NCBI GenBank assembly: GCA_031275285.1
Contig: JAISOY010000074.1
Location: forward strand, 1-52,590
Length of the DNA stretch: 52,590 nt
From: Bacteroidales bacterium
GTDB taxonomy: Bacteria; Bacteroidota; Bacteroidia; Bacteroidales; UBA4181
Direction: 5' to 3'
Part shown: positions 34,775-44,547 of the stretch, piece after piece
Position numbering within the stretch: position 1 is the stretch's first letter
Layout: each line of letters begins with the position of its first letter
Translations under genes and position numbers: made by a program
Notes under the pieces: model-generated
What the model saw: the letters and a program-made list of their open reading frames with translations, nothing else
Database searches by the model: none
What the model was told of the DNA's origin: nothing

Positions 34775-37255
34775 ATGAATCGGCTAAATACTTTTTTTAT
34801 TATTTTTCTACTATTGGGTTGTATAACCATAGATGCCAAGGTACCGGCCACCCGGAAAATACAGTTGAATGAAGATTGGTGGTTTCTGCGTGGTGATATC
34901 GGTAATATTTGGGAAGCTGTACGACCGGCAGCGGCAGGTTCGCCTGAAAAGGTGCCTTTGTGGACCAAAGTAACTTTACCACACTGCTTTAACGCAGAAG
35001 ATGCTGTTGATCCGGATGTGAATTATTATCAGGGGCCGGGTTGGTATAAGACCCATCTTGAGATCAGTAATCCATATCCTAAAGGAAGGATACTGCTAGA
35101 ATTTGAAGGGGCCGGACAAAAAACTGAAGTGTACGTCTATATGACCAAAGTCGGGAGCCATGTCGGAGGATATGACGAATGGAGTGTGGATATTACCGAA
35201 GCGGTAGAGAAATTCATGCAGGATGAAGCTGCTGTAAAACGCTTCAAGGGAAAAATCCCTCTTTCTATACGTTGCGACAATTCCCGTGATGCCGAGATGA
35301 TCCCTTCCGACTTATCGGATTTTAATTTATACGGGGGGATTTATCGTTACCTGAATCTGGTTTATCTGCCTGCCATCTCCTTTGAAGATGTGTTCATTGA
35401 TGCATCTGTCGATAATAAAGGAAAACAGGGGACAGTGGCAGTGAATATCAAGCTTTATGATCCTACCGGGATCAGGAATGCCACGGCCGATGTAAGTATC
35501 CTTGATCCTAAAAACCGGGAAATCGCCAGGGCTACCGTTACTGTTGACGGGAAGGAAGATATGATTAATTTATTGAATAAATCCGTAAAGAAACCGGATG
35601 TCTGGTCTCCGGAAGTTCCTGATTTATATACCTGCCATTTGACATTAAAGTCGGATGCAGGAGAGGTAACAGTCATTGAAAAATTCGGTTTCCGGCATTT
35701 TGAGTTTATTGAACACGGACCTTTTATGCTGAACGGAAAAAGGTGCTTGTTGCGTGGAACCCATCGTCATGAAGATCATGCCGGGGTAGCAGCTGCTATG
35801 ACAGCTCCGATGATCCGTCAGGAGATGAAAATGATGAAAGATATGGGGGTAAATTTTATCCGCCTGGGACATTACCAGCAGTCACGGATCGTATTGGAAC
35901 AATGTGATAGCCTGGGCATACTCGTATGGGAAGAAATACCCTGGTGTCGCGGAGGGTTGGGTGGTCCGGAATACCAGGCACAGGCCAAAAGGATGTTGAC
36001 CAATATGATCCTGCAACACCGGAATCATCCGTCAGTGCTTATCTGGGGGATAGGGAATGAAAACGACTGGCCCAATGATTTTCCGGAATTCAGCAAGGAA
36101 AAAATACGTGTTTTCATGAAAGAATTGCATGATCTTTCCCATCAGTTGGATGATACACGATTCACAGCTATCCGTCGTTGTGATTTCTGCAAGGATATTG
36201 TCGATGTATATTCGCCTTCTATCTGGGCCGGATGGTACCGGGGGCAGATCACGGATTATAAACGGGTATCATATAGTGAAATGCAAAATGTCAAACATTT
36301 CCTACATGTTGAATGGGGTGGTGACAGCCATGCCAGGCGTCATGCTGAGGATCCGTACCGTAACCTCGATGCAATACAGACAGGTGAAGGAGCCGATGAA
36401 CGTGCCGGGGATGCTTCCTTATACGGGGGGAGTGCCCGAGCTTCAAAAGACGGCGAATGGAGCGAATCCTATATATGCAATATGATCGACTGGCATTTGA
36501 AAGAACAGGAGAATATGCCCTGGCTCACAGGTGCGGCTTATTGGCCGTTCAAGGATTTTTCCACGCCGGTACGCCCTGAGAACCCTGTGCCCTACATGAA
36601 CCAGAAAGGAGTTGTGGAACGGGATCTCACACCTAAGGAAAGCTATTATGTGTTTCAGTCTTATTGGACAAGCAAGCCTATGATCCATATTTATGGGCAT
36701 ACATGGCCGGTTCGCTGGGGTAGTAGCGGTGATACTAAAGATATCAAGGTATATTCTAACTGTCAGGAAGTTGAGTTGTTTGTGAATGGAAAAAGCTACG
36801 GCAGGAAAAAACGTAATAGCCAGGATTTTCCGGCAGCCGGTCTTTGCTGGGATATCCCGTTTGTTGCAGGAGAAAATCAAATACGTGCGGTCGGCCATAA
36901 AGGTAAGGAAACTGTAACGGATGAGATCAGTTTCGTCTATCAGACAGAGAAATGGGGCACTCCTTCCCAATTGAAGGTCTCTACTACCCCGGCGGATAAC
37001 GACGATATTTGGGTAGAAGCAGAACTGATCGATGAACAAGGGGTATTATGTCTCGATAATCGCAATTATATTGAGTTTCAATTGGCCGGTGACGGAAAAT
37101 TGATAGATAATATGGGAACTTCGACAGGATCCCGAAAAGTGCAGGCATATAACGGACGTGCAAAGATCCGGGTGAAACAAAATGGCAGCAAGGAAAATGT
37201 AGTTGCAATTAAGTCAGAAGGGGTTCAAACACAACTGGTCCGTTTGGGTAAGTAA
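34775..37255 (+). CDS. GH2 glycoside hydrolase (beta-galactosidase / beta-glucuronidase type)
   Basis: An 826-residue exported enzyme with a lipoprotein-like signal (FIIFLLLGC). Domain order is that of GH2: sugar-binding N-domain, immunoglobulin-like domain (to about residue 300), then the TIM barrel starting LNGKRCLLRGTHRHEDHAG. The acid/base glutamate is in IWGIGNENDWP (about residue 428) and the nucleophile is probably the Glu in LHVEWGGD (about residue 512). C-terminal Ig-like domains follow. Substrate (galactoside, glucuronide or mannoside) is not readable. It precedes the heparinase-like gene by 40 bases. Confidence 0.92.
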   Translation: MNRLNTFFIIFLLLGCITIDAKVPATRKIQLNEDWWFLRGDIGNIWEAVRPAAAGSPEKVPLWTKVTLPHCFNAEDAVDPDVNYYQGPGWYKTHLEISNPYPKGRILLEFEGAGQKTEVYVYMTKVGSHVGGYDEWSVDITEAVEKFMQDEAAVKRFKGKIPLSIRCDNSRDAEMIPSDLSDFNLYGGIYRYLNLVYLPAISFEDVFIDASVDNKGKQGTVAVNIKLYDPTGIRNATADVSILDPKNREIARATVTVDGKEDMINLLNKSVKKPDVWSPEVPDLYTCHLTLKSDAGEVTVIEKFGFRHFEFIEHGPFMLNGKRCLLRGTHRHEDHAGVAAAMTAPMIRQEMKMMKDMGVNFIRLGHYQQSRIVLEQCDSLGILVWEEIPWCRGGLGGPEYQAQAKRMLTNMILQHRNHPSVLIWGIGNENDWPNDFPEFSKEKIRVFMKELHDLSHQLDDTRFTAIRRCDFCKDIVDVYSPSIWAGWYRGQITDYKRVSYSEMQNVKHFLHVEWGGDSHARRHAEDPYRNLDAIQTGEGADERAGDASLYGGSARASKDGEWSESYICNMIDWHLKEQENMPWLTGAAYWPFKDFSTPVRPENPVPYMNQKGVVERDLTPKESYYVFQSYWTSKPMIHIYGHTWPVRWGSSGDTKDIKVYSNCQEVELFVNGKSYGRKKRNSQDFPAAGLCWDIPFVAGENQIRAVGHKGKETVTDEISFVYQTEKWGTPSQLKVSTTPADNDDIWVEAELIDEQGVLCLDNRNYIEFQLAGDGKLIDNMGTSTGSRKVQAYNGRAKIRVKQNGSKENVVAIKSEGVQTQLVRLGK

Positions 37256-37295
37256 TGGGATACATTTGGTGGATCTTTTTGAAATATTGGTGAAG

Positions 37296-39347
37296 ATGAA
37301 AACAAAAGTCTTGATTTTTTGGATATTTTTTCTTTTTCCGGGGCTTATTCAGGCACAGGTTGACTGGCGATCCATCACTACCGTGAATGATGTCTGTACA
37401 GCGTTCCCCGAACAGGTCAAATCACTTTTTGAAGCCATTGACCTGGACCATTCCGGACTGAAAGATGTGAAATAGGCATATCATTCCGGAAATCTGGTAC
37501 TGGCCTCTGACCGGTTGATGATGTACTATTCAAAATCTGACCGTGTGATTCCCGGAAAGGATTTGCCGCCGGCTTCTGATCAACCCCATCCTGTTGCTGA
37601 TACAATTTTACAGGATATCTATTCATTTCAGGGGGTAAAAGGAAAGGTTCCCCGGCTTCCGGACGGACATCTGGATTGGGATCATCGTGGACCTCAAAAT
37701 GATGTAGAGTGGGCATGGGCAATGAACCGTCATTATCCCGTTCAGGATCTTGTTGACGCCTATTTTAAAACGGGGTATGTGAAATATATCCCATATATCG
37801 ATGAATTTGTCAGAAGCTGGATCATCAAGAGCTGGCCTTACCCTGCAAAATCAAGTCGAACAGCCATGTGGCGGGGACTGGAAGTCAGTTTTCGTGTAAA
37901 AACATGGGCGAAAGTATTTTATGATCTGTGGAATACGGAAATGATCACTCCGGCTACCCGTTTGCTCATACTTATCAGTTTGCCCCAGCATGCCCATTAT
38001 GCGCGTAATTTTCATGCCGGAGGAAACTGGTTGACGATGGAGATCTCCGGATTGGCGACAGTAGCCAGTGCCTGGCCTGAGTTCAGGGATGCACCCGGAT
38101 GGATGGAATATTCGATGAACACCATGGTTGCCAGTATGAAAGAACAGGTTTATCCGGATGGCGTCCAGAACGAATTATCATCTTCATACCATAATGTGGC
38201 ATTATCGAATTTCAGCCAGTTTGCTGATATCTGTAAAAGAGCAGGTGTTCCTATGCCTGAATATTATACCCGTACACTGGTGGATATGTGGAACTACCTG
38301 GGATGGACCATTCGTCCCAATGGGACCGGATTGTTAAATAATGATTCGGATCTGAACTTCAACCGAGAAAAAGTACTTCGTGCAGCCGAGAAATATAATA
38401 GTCTGGAGTGGAAGTATATTGCATCAAACGGAAAAGAGGGTACAATGCCGCTCAGTGGCGCTTCCTGCGTTTTTCCATGGGCAGGCCACCTGATTTCCCG
38501 AAGTGGCTTCGATCCTGATGCACATTGGCTGTTCTTTGATATGGGGCCATGGGGTACCGGGCACCAGCATAATGATAAATTACATATTTCCGTATCGGCC
38601 TACGGTCGCGATTTATTGGTAGACGCAGGACGATTTGCCTATAATGGCACTGTTGCGGATAAATTCAGAAAGTATGCATTAGGCTCACAGGGACATAATG
38701 TAGTTCTGGTGGATGGTAAAGGGCAAGCTCCGGGGCCTAGGAAAACAGAAACGCCGCTCAATGAAGATCATTATTTTACCGGGCCGGATTTTGACTATGG
38801 TAGCGAATCCATGAATACTTTTGCAGGACTGGAAGGCAGATTTTCCCACACCCGTTCGGTACTTTATGTCAAAGGAAAATTCTGGGTGGTAGCTGATTAT
38901 CTGAAAACAAACCGCCCGAGAGATATTGATGTACTTTGGCATTGGCACCCGGAATGTAAGGTCGGCACAGGAAAAGACGGTTCTGTATATACCATGAATG
39001 GATATGGAAACCTGAAAATAATACCAGTAGGTGTGGAAAACTGGAACCCGGAACAGGTGAAAGGGCAGGAAATACCGGATATACAAGGATGGTACAGTCG
39101 TACTTACAATACCTATGAACCTAATTTTACAACGGTTTATTCGAAAGAAATCGATAGGGATGCTGTCTTTGTATGGATCTTATGGCCGTTTGAGAAAGAA
39201 ATACCCGAACTGAAAACATCCGTCTTTTCAAAAAATGCTGATGGGGTTACAGTTAAGATAGCAAATCCTGCAGAAAAAGATGCTTGGGATGTGTATATCC
39301 CATTTCTGAACAAACGAGGAGTAAAAATTACTCATGCAAAAAAGTAA
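37296..39347 (+). pseudogene. Heparinase II/III-family lyase gene with one in-frame amber codon
   Basis: The frame opens at 37296 with a signal peptide (KVLIFWIFFLFPGLIQAQ), runs 59 codons to TAG 37473-37475, then continues in the same frame (AYHSGNLVLASDRLMMYY) to the stop at 39345-39347, a total of 684 codons. The downstream part is a full heparinase II/III protein: FHAGGNWLTMEISGLA, YPDGVQNELSSSYHNVAL, GPWGTGHQHNDKLHISVSAY and SQGHNVVLVDG hold the catalytic-type Tyr/His residues. CAG to TAG is the simplest explanation. Translation could restart at TTG/ATG 37515-37523, but that product would have no signal peptide. Intact relatives are polysaccharide lyases acting on uronate-containing glycans. 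This may be a decayed gene, a sequencing error or a suppressed stop. Confidence 0.85.
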
Positions 39348-39667
39348 GAGAAAATTATAGCGTTATAAAAAAGAGTTTAATCTATAAGTATATGTCGGAA
39401 ACTCGTTTGTATTATTTCACTCTTCTTTGCCTTGATGCAAAGAAGCAAAAATCAAGGCTTACGGCAGTCTTGGCTAAAAATCCTCTGTTCCGGGCAAAAC
39501 AAAATAATTATCTGCGATGAGATCGCTGACGCTAAGTTCGCTGTCGCTCAAACAGATTTTGTTTTTGATGCCCTTCACTTCGGATTTTCTTAACGCCGAC
39601 TGCCGTGGGCCAATCCCGGTATACTTGAGATATCATTTTAATATAGACTAATTTATATCTAGTACTC
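39348..39667. other. Non-coding gap holding a long palindromic repeat
   Basis: 320 bases between the lyase gene and the GH140 gene. Apart from the palindromic element at 39422-39611 I see no gene. The small ORFs are part of the repeat. Confidence 0.55.
39422..39611. mobile_element. Long imperfect palindrome, dispersed-repeat-like
   Basis: A perfect 9-base hairpin (CTTCTTTGC / GCAAAGAAG, 39422-39445) precedes a long imperfect inverted repeat whose arms are about 39456-39484 and 39582-39611 (shared core ACGGCAGTC / GACTGCCGT, then a complement of TAA-AAATCC). Inside, GGGCAAAACAAAAT and ATTTTGTTTTTGATGCCC also pair. From memory, similar sequences with partial ORFs (LDAKKQKSRLTAVLAKNP) are scattered in Bacteroidales genomes. 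Probably a non-autonomous repeat. Confidence 0.65.
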
Positions 39668-41107
39668 ATGAGGAATATTCTATCTTTATCTTTGGTGATA
39701 TGTCTGATATGCCTGGTTCCTTGCCGGGCACAATGGAAGGGAAAACCGGTTGATTTCATCAATGGGAAATTACAGGTATCTCCCAATAAACGTTTTATAC
39801 AGCATAAAAACGGAGTCCCTTTCTTTTACCTTGGCGATACAGCGTGGGAGTTATTCCACAGGCTGGACAGGGAAGAAGTTGATATATATATGACAGACAG
39901 GGCAAATAAAGGATATACTGTGATACAGGCGGTTGCCATAGCGGAACTGGACGGTCATAAAGTGCCTAATGCTTATGGGCATCTGCCGTTTGAACAGGAT
40001 CCGGCGAAACCACTTGTCAAGGAAGGGCCGGACAATGATTACTGGGATCATGTAGATTATGTCGTTGATAAAGCCAATCAAATGGGAATGTACATTGGTT
40101 TACTTCCCACCTGGGGGCGTTACTGGCATGATGAAAAACCTTTGTTCCGGCCGGAAAATGCCTTTGTATATGGTGAATTTTTAGGGAAAAGGTATAAAGA
40201 CAAACAAGTGATCTGGATATTGGGAGGTGACCGTACTGTGGACAATGACCGTCATCGTGAAACGATCAGATCCATGGCTCGTGGTATCAAAAAAGGAGAC
40301 GGGGGGACACACCTGGTTACTTTTCATCCCCGGGGAAGCCGGGGATCTGCAGAATCTTTCCACAATGAAGAATGGCTTGATTTTAACATGCGGCAGAATG
40401 GCCACAATACCGAATATTCCAATAACTACAGTAAAACATTGGATGATTATAACAGGAAGCCGGAAAAACCAGTGTTGGATGGAGAACCTCTGTACGAAGA
40501 CCATCCGTTGTCTTTCAATGCACCCCGTTTAGGTCATTCTGTAGCTGTAGATGTCCGGAGGGCCCTTTATTGGAATTTATTCGACGGTACTTTCGGACAT
40601 ACTTACGGCCATCATTCCGTTTGGCAGATGTATGACCCCGGGAAAAAACGAGCTCCTGTGAACCAGCCGTTGATGCCATGGAAAGAAGCCATACAGCAAC
40701 CCGGTGCGGAACAGATGATGTATGGCCGGTTATTGATGGAATCAAGGCCGTTTTTGACAAGGATACCTGATCCTTCTATCATTGTTACCGGTGAAGTAGC
40801 TACTTCTATCCCCGGAGAAGGACGTTATCGTTTCGTCGCTACCAGGGATGTTTCGGGAACCTATGCGATGGTATATGTTCCGGTAGGCCGTGAATTTAAA
40901 GTCCGAACAGATGTAATCAAAGGTAAGGAAATAAAGGCCTGGTGGTTTAATCCCCGTAACGGAAAGTCTACTAAAATTGCAACTTTCAATAATGATGGCC
41001 GGCCACGTACCTTTATTTCTCCTGATAAAGGAGAATTAACAGACTGGGTGCTGGTACTGGATGATACTGCTTATAAATATCCGGCACCAGGGAGTCCGAA
41101 GAAATAA
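39668..41107 (+). CDS. GH140-type apiosidase-like glycoside hydrolase (DUF4038)
   Basis: The 479-residue protein has a signal peptide ([18 protein letters not shown]) and the DUF4038 TIM barrel: [43 protein letters not shown] (D188) and [14 protein letters not shown] (E273). The Asp/Glu pair fits the catalytic residues of GH140, the family that includes an apiosidase acting on rhamnogalacturonan-II. A C-terminal beta-sandwich (from about 370) follows. It is probably periplasmic and acts with the neighbouring glycosidases and lyase. The ATG at 39668 follows the palindrome. Confidence 0.9.
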   Translation: MRNILSLSLVICLICLVPCRAQWKGKPVDFINGKLQVSPNKRFIQHKNGVPFFYLGDTAWELFHRLDREEVDIYMTDRANKGYTVIQAVAIAELDGHKVPNAYGHLPFEQDPAKPLVKEGPDNDYWDHVDYVVDKANQMGMYIGLLPTWGRYWHDEKPLFRPENAFVYGEFLGKRYKDKQVIWILGGDRTVDNDRHRETIRSMARGIKKGDGGTHLVTFHPRGSRGSAESFHNEEWLDFNMRQNGHNTEYSNNYSKTLDDYNRKPEKPVLDGEPLYEDHPLSFNAPRLGHSVAVDVRRALYWNLFDGTFGHTYGHHSVWQMYDPGKKRAPVNQPLMPWKEAIQQPGAEQMMYGRLLMESRPFLTRIPDPSIIVTGEVATSIPGEGRYRFVATRDVSGTYAMVYVPVGREFKVRTDVIKGKEIKAWWFNPRNGKSTKIATFNNDGRPRTFISPDKGELTDWVLVLDDTAYKYPAPGSPKK

Positions 41108-41115
41108 AAGGGATG

Positions 41116-41730
41116 TTATTCCTTATTCGGGGTAATCTTGGCAATACCTCCTGTTACAATAAATTTCATGGCATCTTTTGGAGGAATATCCAGCGGGGTG
41201 ATATTTTCGGCGGGAACGATGAATAGTTCTCCTGAAAAGTTGTATGAATGAGGGAAATATACCGCGACTTTTCCTTTCAGGTTCAGTTCGGAAAGATCAT
41301 CCTGGGTAATAAAGCCCATTTTTTCCATATCGGCAGATCTGTTAACCTTCACGAGAACCGGATGGGTGAATTTTCTTTCTTTTCCTACGAAGGCAGAGAA
41401 AAAATCCTTGATACTAGTATAAATCGTCTGTAAAAGAGGAGCCTGGTTCAGCAAACGTGTCATCTGTTTTTTGATAGGCTGGGCAATTACAGTTTGTCCG
41501 ACAAACCCCAATAGGGTAATGATCAATAAAATGGCTACCAATCCAAGTCCCGGGATATAGATGCCAAAAAGGTTTTGTATGGTGGTATGTAATAACCCGT
41601 CAATAAAACCAAATAAAGTATAAATAATAAACAGGGTAATCCCTAATGGAGCAATGTACAGCAAACCCTGGAGAAAATAGTTGATCAACTGGCGTAGTAC
41701 TTTGCGTTGTTTTGTTTTTGTCTCTGTCAT
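41116..41730 (-). CDS. DUF502 membrane protein
   Basis: The 204-residue protein has two N-terminal membrane helices (LLYIAPLGITLFIIYTLF; VAILLIITLLGFVGQ) and then the DUF502 core: PLLQTIYTSIKDFFSAF, HPVLVKVNRSAD, MGFITQDD, VAVYFPHSYNFSGELFIV and the end PKDAMKFIVTGGIA. The function is unknown; it is found with envelope genes. It follows lpxK by 28 bases and is the last gene of the mltG-lpxK-DUF502 operon. It is convergent with the GH140 gene. Confidence 0.93.
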   Translation of the reverse strand: MTETKTKQRKVLRQLINYFLQGLLYIAPLGITLFIIYTLFGFIDGLLHTTIQNLFGIYIPGLGLVAILLIITLLGFVGQTVIAQPIKKQMTRLLNQAPLLQTIYTSIKDFFSAFVGKERKFTHPVLVKVNRSADMEKMGFITQDDLSELNLKGKVAVYFPHSYNFSGELFIVPAENITPLDIPPKDAMKFIVTGGIAKITPNKE

Positions 41731-41758
41731 TTTTGTAAATTTAAAGTTGATGGGTTGG

Positions 41759-42838
41759 TCAATCTGTTTTTTGATCGGAGGAGTGCAACAAATGTTTTTT
41801 TATTCTTTGCATTACATCTCCTTCAAATATTTCTTTCGAATTTCTCGGAAAACCAATGGTTATCGGAATATAATACATATGTGCTTTTATCGGTTCCGGA
41901 ATATCCATGGTACGCAAACGCACAGCATCTTTTTCTGTGGTCAGCAATAATTTTTCCGGAACATTTAAACCCTGCCATTTTTCAGTAATATCCCGGATAT
42001 CTTTTTCTGTATAGGAGTGATGGTCCGGATATGTCATCACATGCATATTTCCCGTATAAGAACTGATGTGGATTTCCAAAGGTTTTGGCGCTGCGATACC
42101 GGTAACCAATAATACAGCATATTTTCCGGAAGTAGTAATTCGATTACCGGGATATATTGGTTGAGGAAGTCCGTATGTGATATTTGTGAAATAAATTTCT
42201 TTGGGGCTTATTTGAGAATAATGATGCTTGATGACAAATTGTTCTTCCTCCGAAATTTTCGGCGGGGATTTGGTAACGATCATTATATCCGCCCTCTTGG
42301 CAGAACTAGCCCATTCCCGCATTCGTCCTCCGGGAAGCATGTCGTCCCGGTATAACGGACGGTGATAATCGGTCAATAAAAAAGACAGTGTAGGGATTAT
42401 TTTCCTGTATTGAAAAGCGTCATCCAACAGGATGATCTGTAATCCGGGGTGTATTTCCTTCAATTTTTTTATTCCTTCAACCCTGTTTGCGTCAACAGCT
42501 ACAGGTATATGAGGATATTTTCGCTTTATCTGGCAAGGTTCGTCCCCTATATCAAGAGAAGTAGAGTTGATGTCGGCCAGAACAAATCCTTTTGTTTTTC
42601 GCTTATACCCGCGACTAAGTACAGCTACCTTATATTCTTCCGATAACAGTTGGATCAGGTATTCTACATGTGGAGTTTTCCCGGTTCCGCCGACAGTAAT
42701 ATTTCCGACACTGATCACACAAATATCCGTGTAACATGTTGCCGGTATCAGTTTCCAGTCATATAGCTTATTACGCAAATAAGTAATTCCCCCATAGAGC
42801 AAGGAAAACGGAAAAAGTAATATACGTAGAAATATCAT
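41759..42838 (-). CDS. lpxK: Tetraacyldisaccharide 4'-kinase LpxK
   Basis: The 359-residue protein has the LpxK layout: a short N-terminal membrane-associated helix (FLRILLFPFSLLYGGI), the P-loop near residue 50 (GNITVGGTGKTPHVEYL), LSRGYKRKTKGF, the ligand region GDEPCQIKRKYP, and LLDDAFQYRKI. It adds the 4'-phosphate to lipid A at the inner membrane. Length is normal. The gene follows mltG by 52 bases; downstream is the DUF502 gene. Confidence 0.97.
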   Translation of the reverse strand: MIFLRILLFPFSLLYGGITYLRNKLYDWKLIPATCYTDICVISVGNITVGGTGKTPHVEYLIQLLSEEYKVAVLSRGYKRKTKGFVLADINSTSLDIGDEPCQIKRKYPHIPVAVDANRVEGIKKLKEIHPGLQIILLDDAFQYRKIIPTLSFLLTDYHRPLYRDDMLPGGRMREWASSAKRADIMIVTKSPPKISEEEQFVIKHHYSQISPKEIYFTNITYGLPQPIYPGNRITTSGKYAVLLVTGIAAPKPLEIHISSYTGNMHVMTYPDHHSYTEKDIRDITEKWQGLNVPEKLLLTTEKDAVRLRTMDIPEPIKAHMYYIPITIGFPRNSKEIFEGDVMQRIKKHLLHSSDQKTD

Positions 42839-42890
42839 TGTTATCTGGTATAATAAAGGATCACATTAACAACCATTATTCGCTTTTCGC

Positions 42891-43937
42891 CTATTTATAA
42901 ATTTTTAATTTATTCAAAGCCCGTTGATATGCCTGGGCATTACGGTTGTGTTGTTCAAGAGTTCGGGCAAAACTATGGTAACCGGATAAGTCATCTTTGG
43001 CACAGAAATACAGGTAATCGCTTTTTTGATAATCCAGTACGGCATCCAGTGATGCGATAGACGGGATGCAAATCGGTCCCGGGGGCAATCCTTTATACTT
43101 ATAAGTATTATAAGGAGAATCGATTTCTTTATGCTTGTTCAATACCCGTTTGATCATGAAATCTCCGGCGGCAAACTTTACAGTAGGGTCGGCTTGTAGT
43201 AACATCCCCTTTTGTATACGGTTGATATATACTCCTGCCATGGTCGGTTTTTCACTGTTCATCTGTGTTTCCTCCTCGATGATGGAGGCAAGGATACTCA
43301 CTTCTGTCGGGGTCATGTTTATCTCACGCGCTTTTTTCTTCCGGCTGTCATTCCAGAAACGGGTATGTTCTTTTTCCATGCGTTCCATAAAACCCTGTGC
43401 AGAAGTATTCCAAAAGAATTCGTATGTATTCGGAATAAAGAGACTCAATACCGTTTGAGGGTTGAGTTTGTACTTAAGCAGGTAAACACTGTCGGAAAGC
43501 AATGTAACAATATCCGTTGAATCAGCTTCGATATTTTCAGATACCACTCCCGCTAACTGAGTTCCTAGACGGATATTATTGAATGTCACTTTTACGGGAA
43601 TTTGCCTTCCTGAGCGAAGCATCCTTACCAGGTTGATGTTATTCATACCATCCGTTAACCGGTAACGACCGGCTTTTAACGTGTTCGGGTAATTCATTTT
43701 TTCTGCGACGCAGCGAAATGACCTCATATCCTGGAGACCGGTCTCAGAAAGCAGGATACATACATCATCATAAGTGGATCCGGTAGGGATAAAGAAAAAA
43801 GGTGAGTCTTCATTAACGGTCAGGTTCGGTTTATAGACACGCTGGTATACGGTATATCCGAAAATTCCTACAGTGATCAGTAAAACTAATAATGCAGTAA
43901 AAAGTATTTTTGAAGAACGTTTTTTTAAAAAAGCCAT
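42891..43937 (-). CDS. mltG: Endolytic transglycosylase MltG (YceG)
   Basis: The 348-residue protein has an N-terminal membrane helix (ILFTALLVLLITVGIFGYTV), a LysM-like segment and the YceG catalytic domain with the active-site Glu in SIIEEETQM. Further family motifs are AGVYINRIQKGMLLQADPTV and YNTYKYKGLPPGPICIPS. It cleaves nascent peptidoglycan glycan strands at the inner membrane and helps end their polymerisation. Length is normal. It is first in the operon with lpxK and is divergent from mgsA. Confidence 0.97.
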   Translation of the reverse strand: MAFLKKRSSKILFTALLVLLITVGIFGYTVYQRVYKPNLTVNEDSPFFFIPTGSTYDDVCILLSETGLQDMRSFRCVAEKMNYPNTLKAGRYRLTDGMNNINLVRMLRSGRQIPVKVTFNNIRLGTQLAGVVSENIEADSTDIVTLLSDSVYLLKYKLNPQTVLSLFIPNTYEFFWNTSAQGFMERMEKEHTRFWNDSRKKKAREINMTPTEVSILASIIEEETQMNSEKPTMAGVYINRIQKGMLLQADPTVKFAAGDFMIKRVLNKHKEIDSPYNTYKYKGLPPGPICIPSIASLDAVLDYQKSDYLYFCAKDDLSGYHSFARTLEQHNRNAQAYQRALNKLKIYK

Positions 43938-44059
43938 ATTCTTAACAATTATTTTATGACAAAATTATACAGAATTACCAAAAAAAACAGATTTTTGCAT
44001 GAGTTTTGTTCTATATAATAAAATAGGATGAGGCTGGAGCTATAATATGTGTAATAAAA

Positions 44060-44072
44060 AATGATAATCATT
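44060..44072. promoter_or_regulatory. Fur-box-like palindrome before mgsA
   Basis: AATGATAATCATT is a perfect 6-1-6 palindrome and the exact core of the 19-base Fur consensus; over 19 bases (44057-44075) about 15 positions match. It ends five bases before the mgsA ATG, where a bound repressor would block both transcription and initiation. Confidence 0.45.
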
Positions 44073-44077
44073 GTTAA

Positions 44078-44545
44078 ATGGATAAAATAAAAAGGATTGC
44101 TTTGGTAGCTCATGATAACAGAAAATTGGATCTGATAGAGTGGGTGAATTGGAATTGGGAGATATTGGTGAAGCACCGGCTGATTTGTACCGGAACAACG
44201 GGAAGATTAGTTGAAGAGGCCTTGTCTGAGAAAAAACAACAAAATAACAATACGCGTACTACTCACATCGTTAAACTAAAATCTGGTCCCTTAGGAGGCG
44301 ATCAGCAAATGGGGGCGATGATTTCCGACGGCGATATTGATATTCTCATTTTTTTCTGGGATCCGATGCAACCTCAACCGCATGATGTAGATGTAAAGGC
44401 GTTGTCGCGTATTGCCGTATTATATAATGTGGTTACGGCGGATAACCGTGCTACAGCGGATTTTGTCATATCTTCACCTTTGTTTGAAGGCCATTATAAG
44501 CCCATTATCAAAGATTATGGCAGTTACATTAACCGGGAGCTGTAA
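44078..44545 (+). CDS. mgsA: Methylglyoxal synthase MgsA
   Basis: The 155-residue protein has the family signatures: IALVAHDNRKLDLIEWV, the phosphate-binding ICTGTTGRLVEE, SGPLGGDQQMGAMI and the catalytic Asp region DIDILIFFWDPMQPQPHDVD, then VLYNVVTADNRATADF. It converts dihydroxyacetone phosphate to methylglyoxal and phosphate, a bypass of lower glycolysis. Length matches E. coli MgsA. It starts a three-gene operon with 2-base gaps. Confidence 0.97.
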   Translation: MDKIKRIALVAHDNRKLDLIEWVNWNWEILVKHRLICTGTTGRLVEEALSEKKQQNNNTRTTHIVKLKSGPLGGDQQMGAMISDGDIDILIFFWDPMQPQPHDVDVKALSRIAVLYNVVTADNRATADFVISSPLFEGHYKPIIKDYGSYINREL

Positions 44546-44547
44546 AT

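Noticed and set aside
37515..39347. Treating the downstream lyase frame as a normal gene with a TTG start
   Set aside because: It would lack a signal peptide and ignore the family-like sequence before the TAG; the whole frame from 37296 fits better as one interrupted gene.
39284..39520. 78-codon ORF overlapping the end of the lyase gene and the palindrome
   Set aside because: Its second half is the repeat element, and the start lies inside the lyase gene in another frame.
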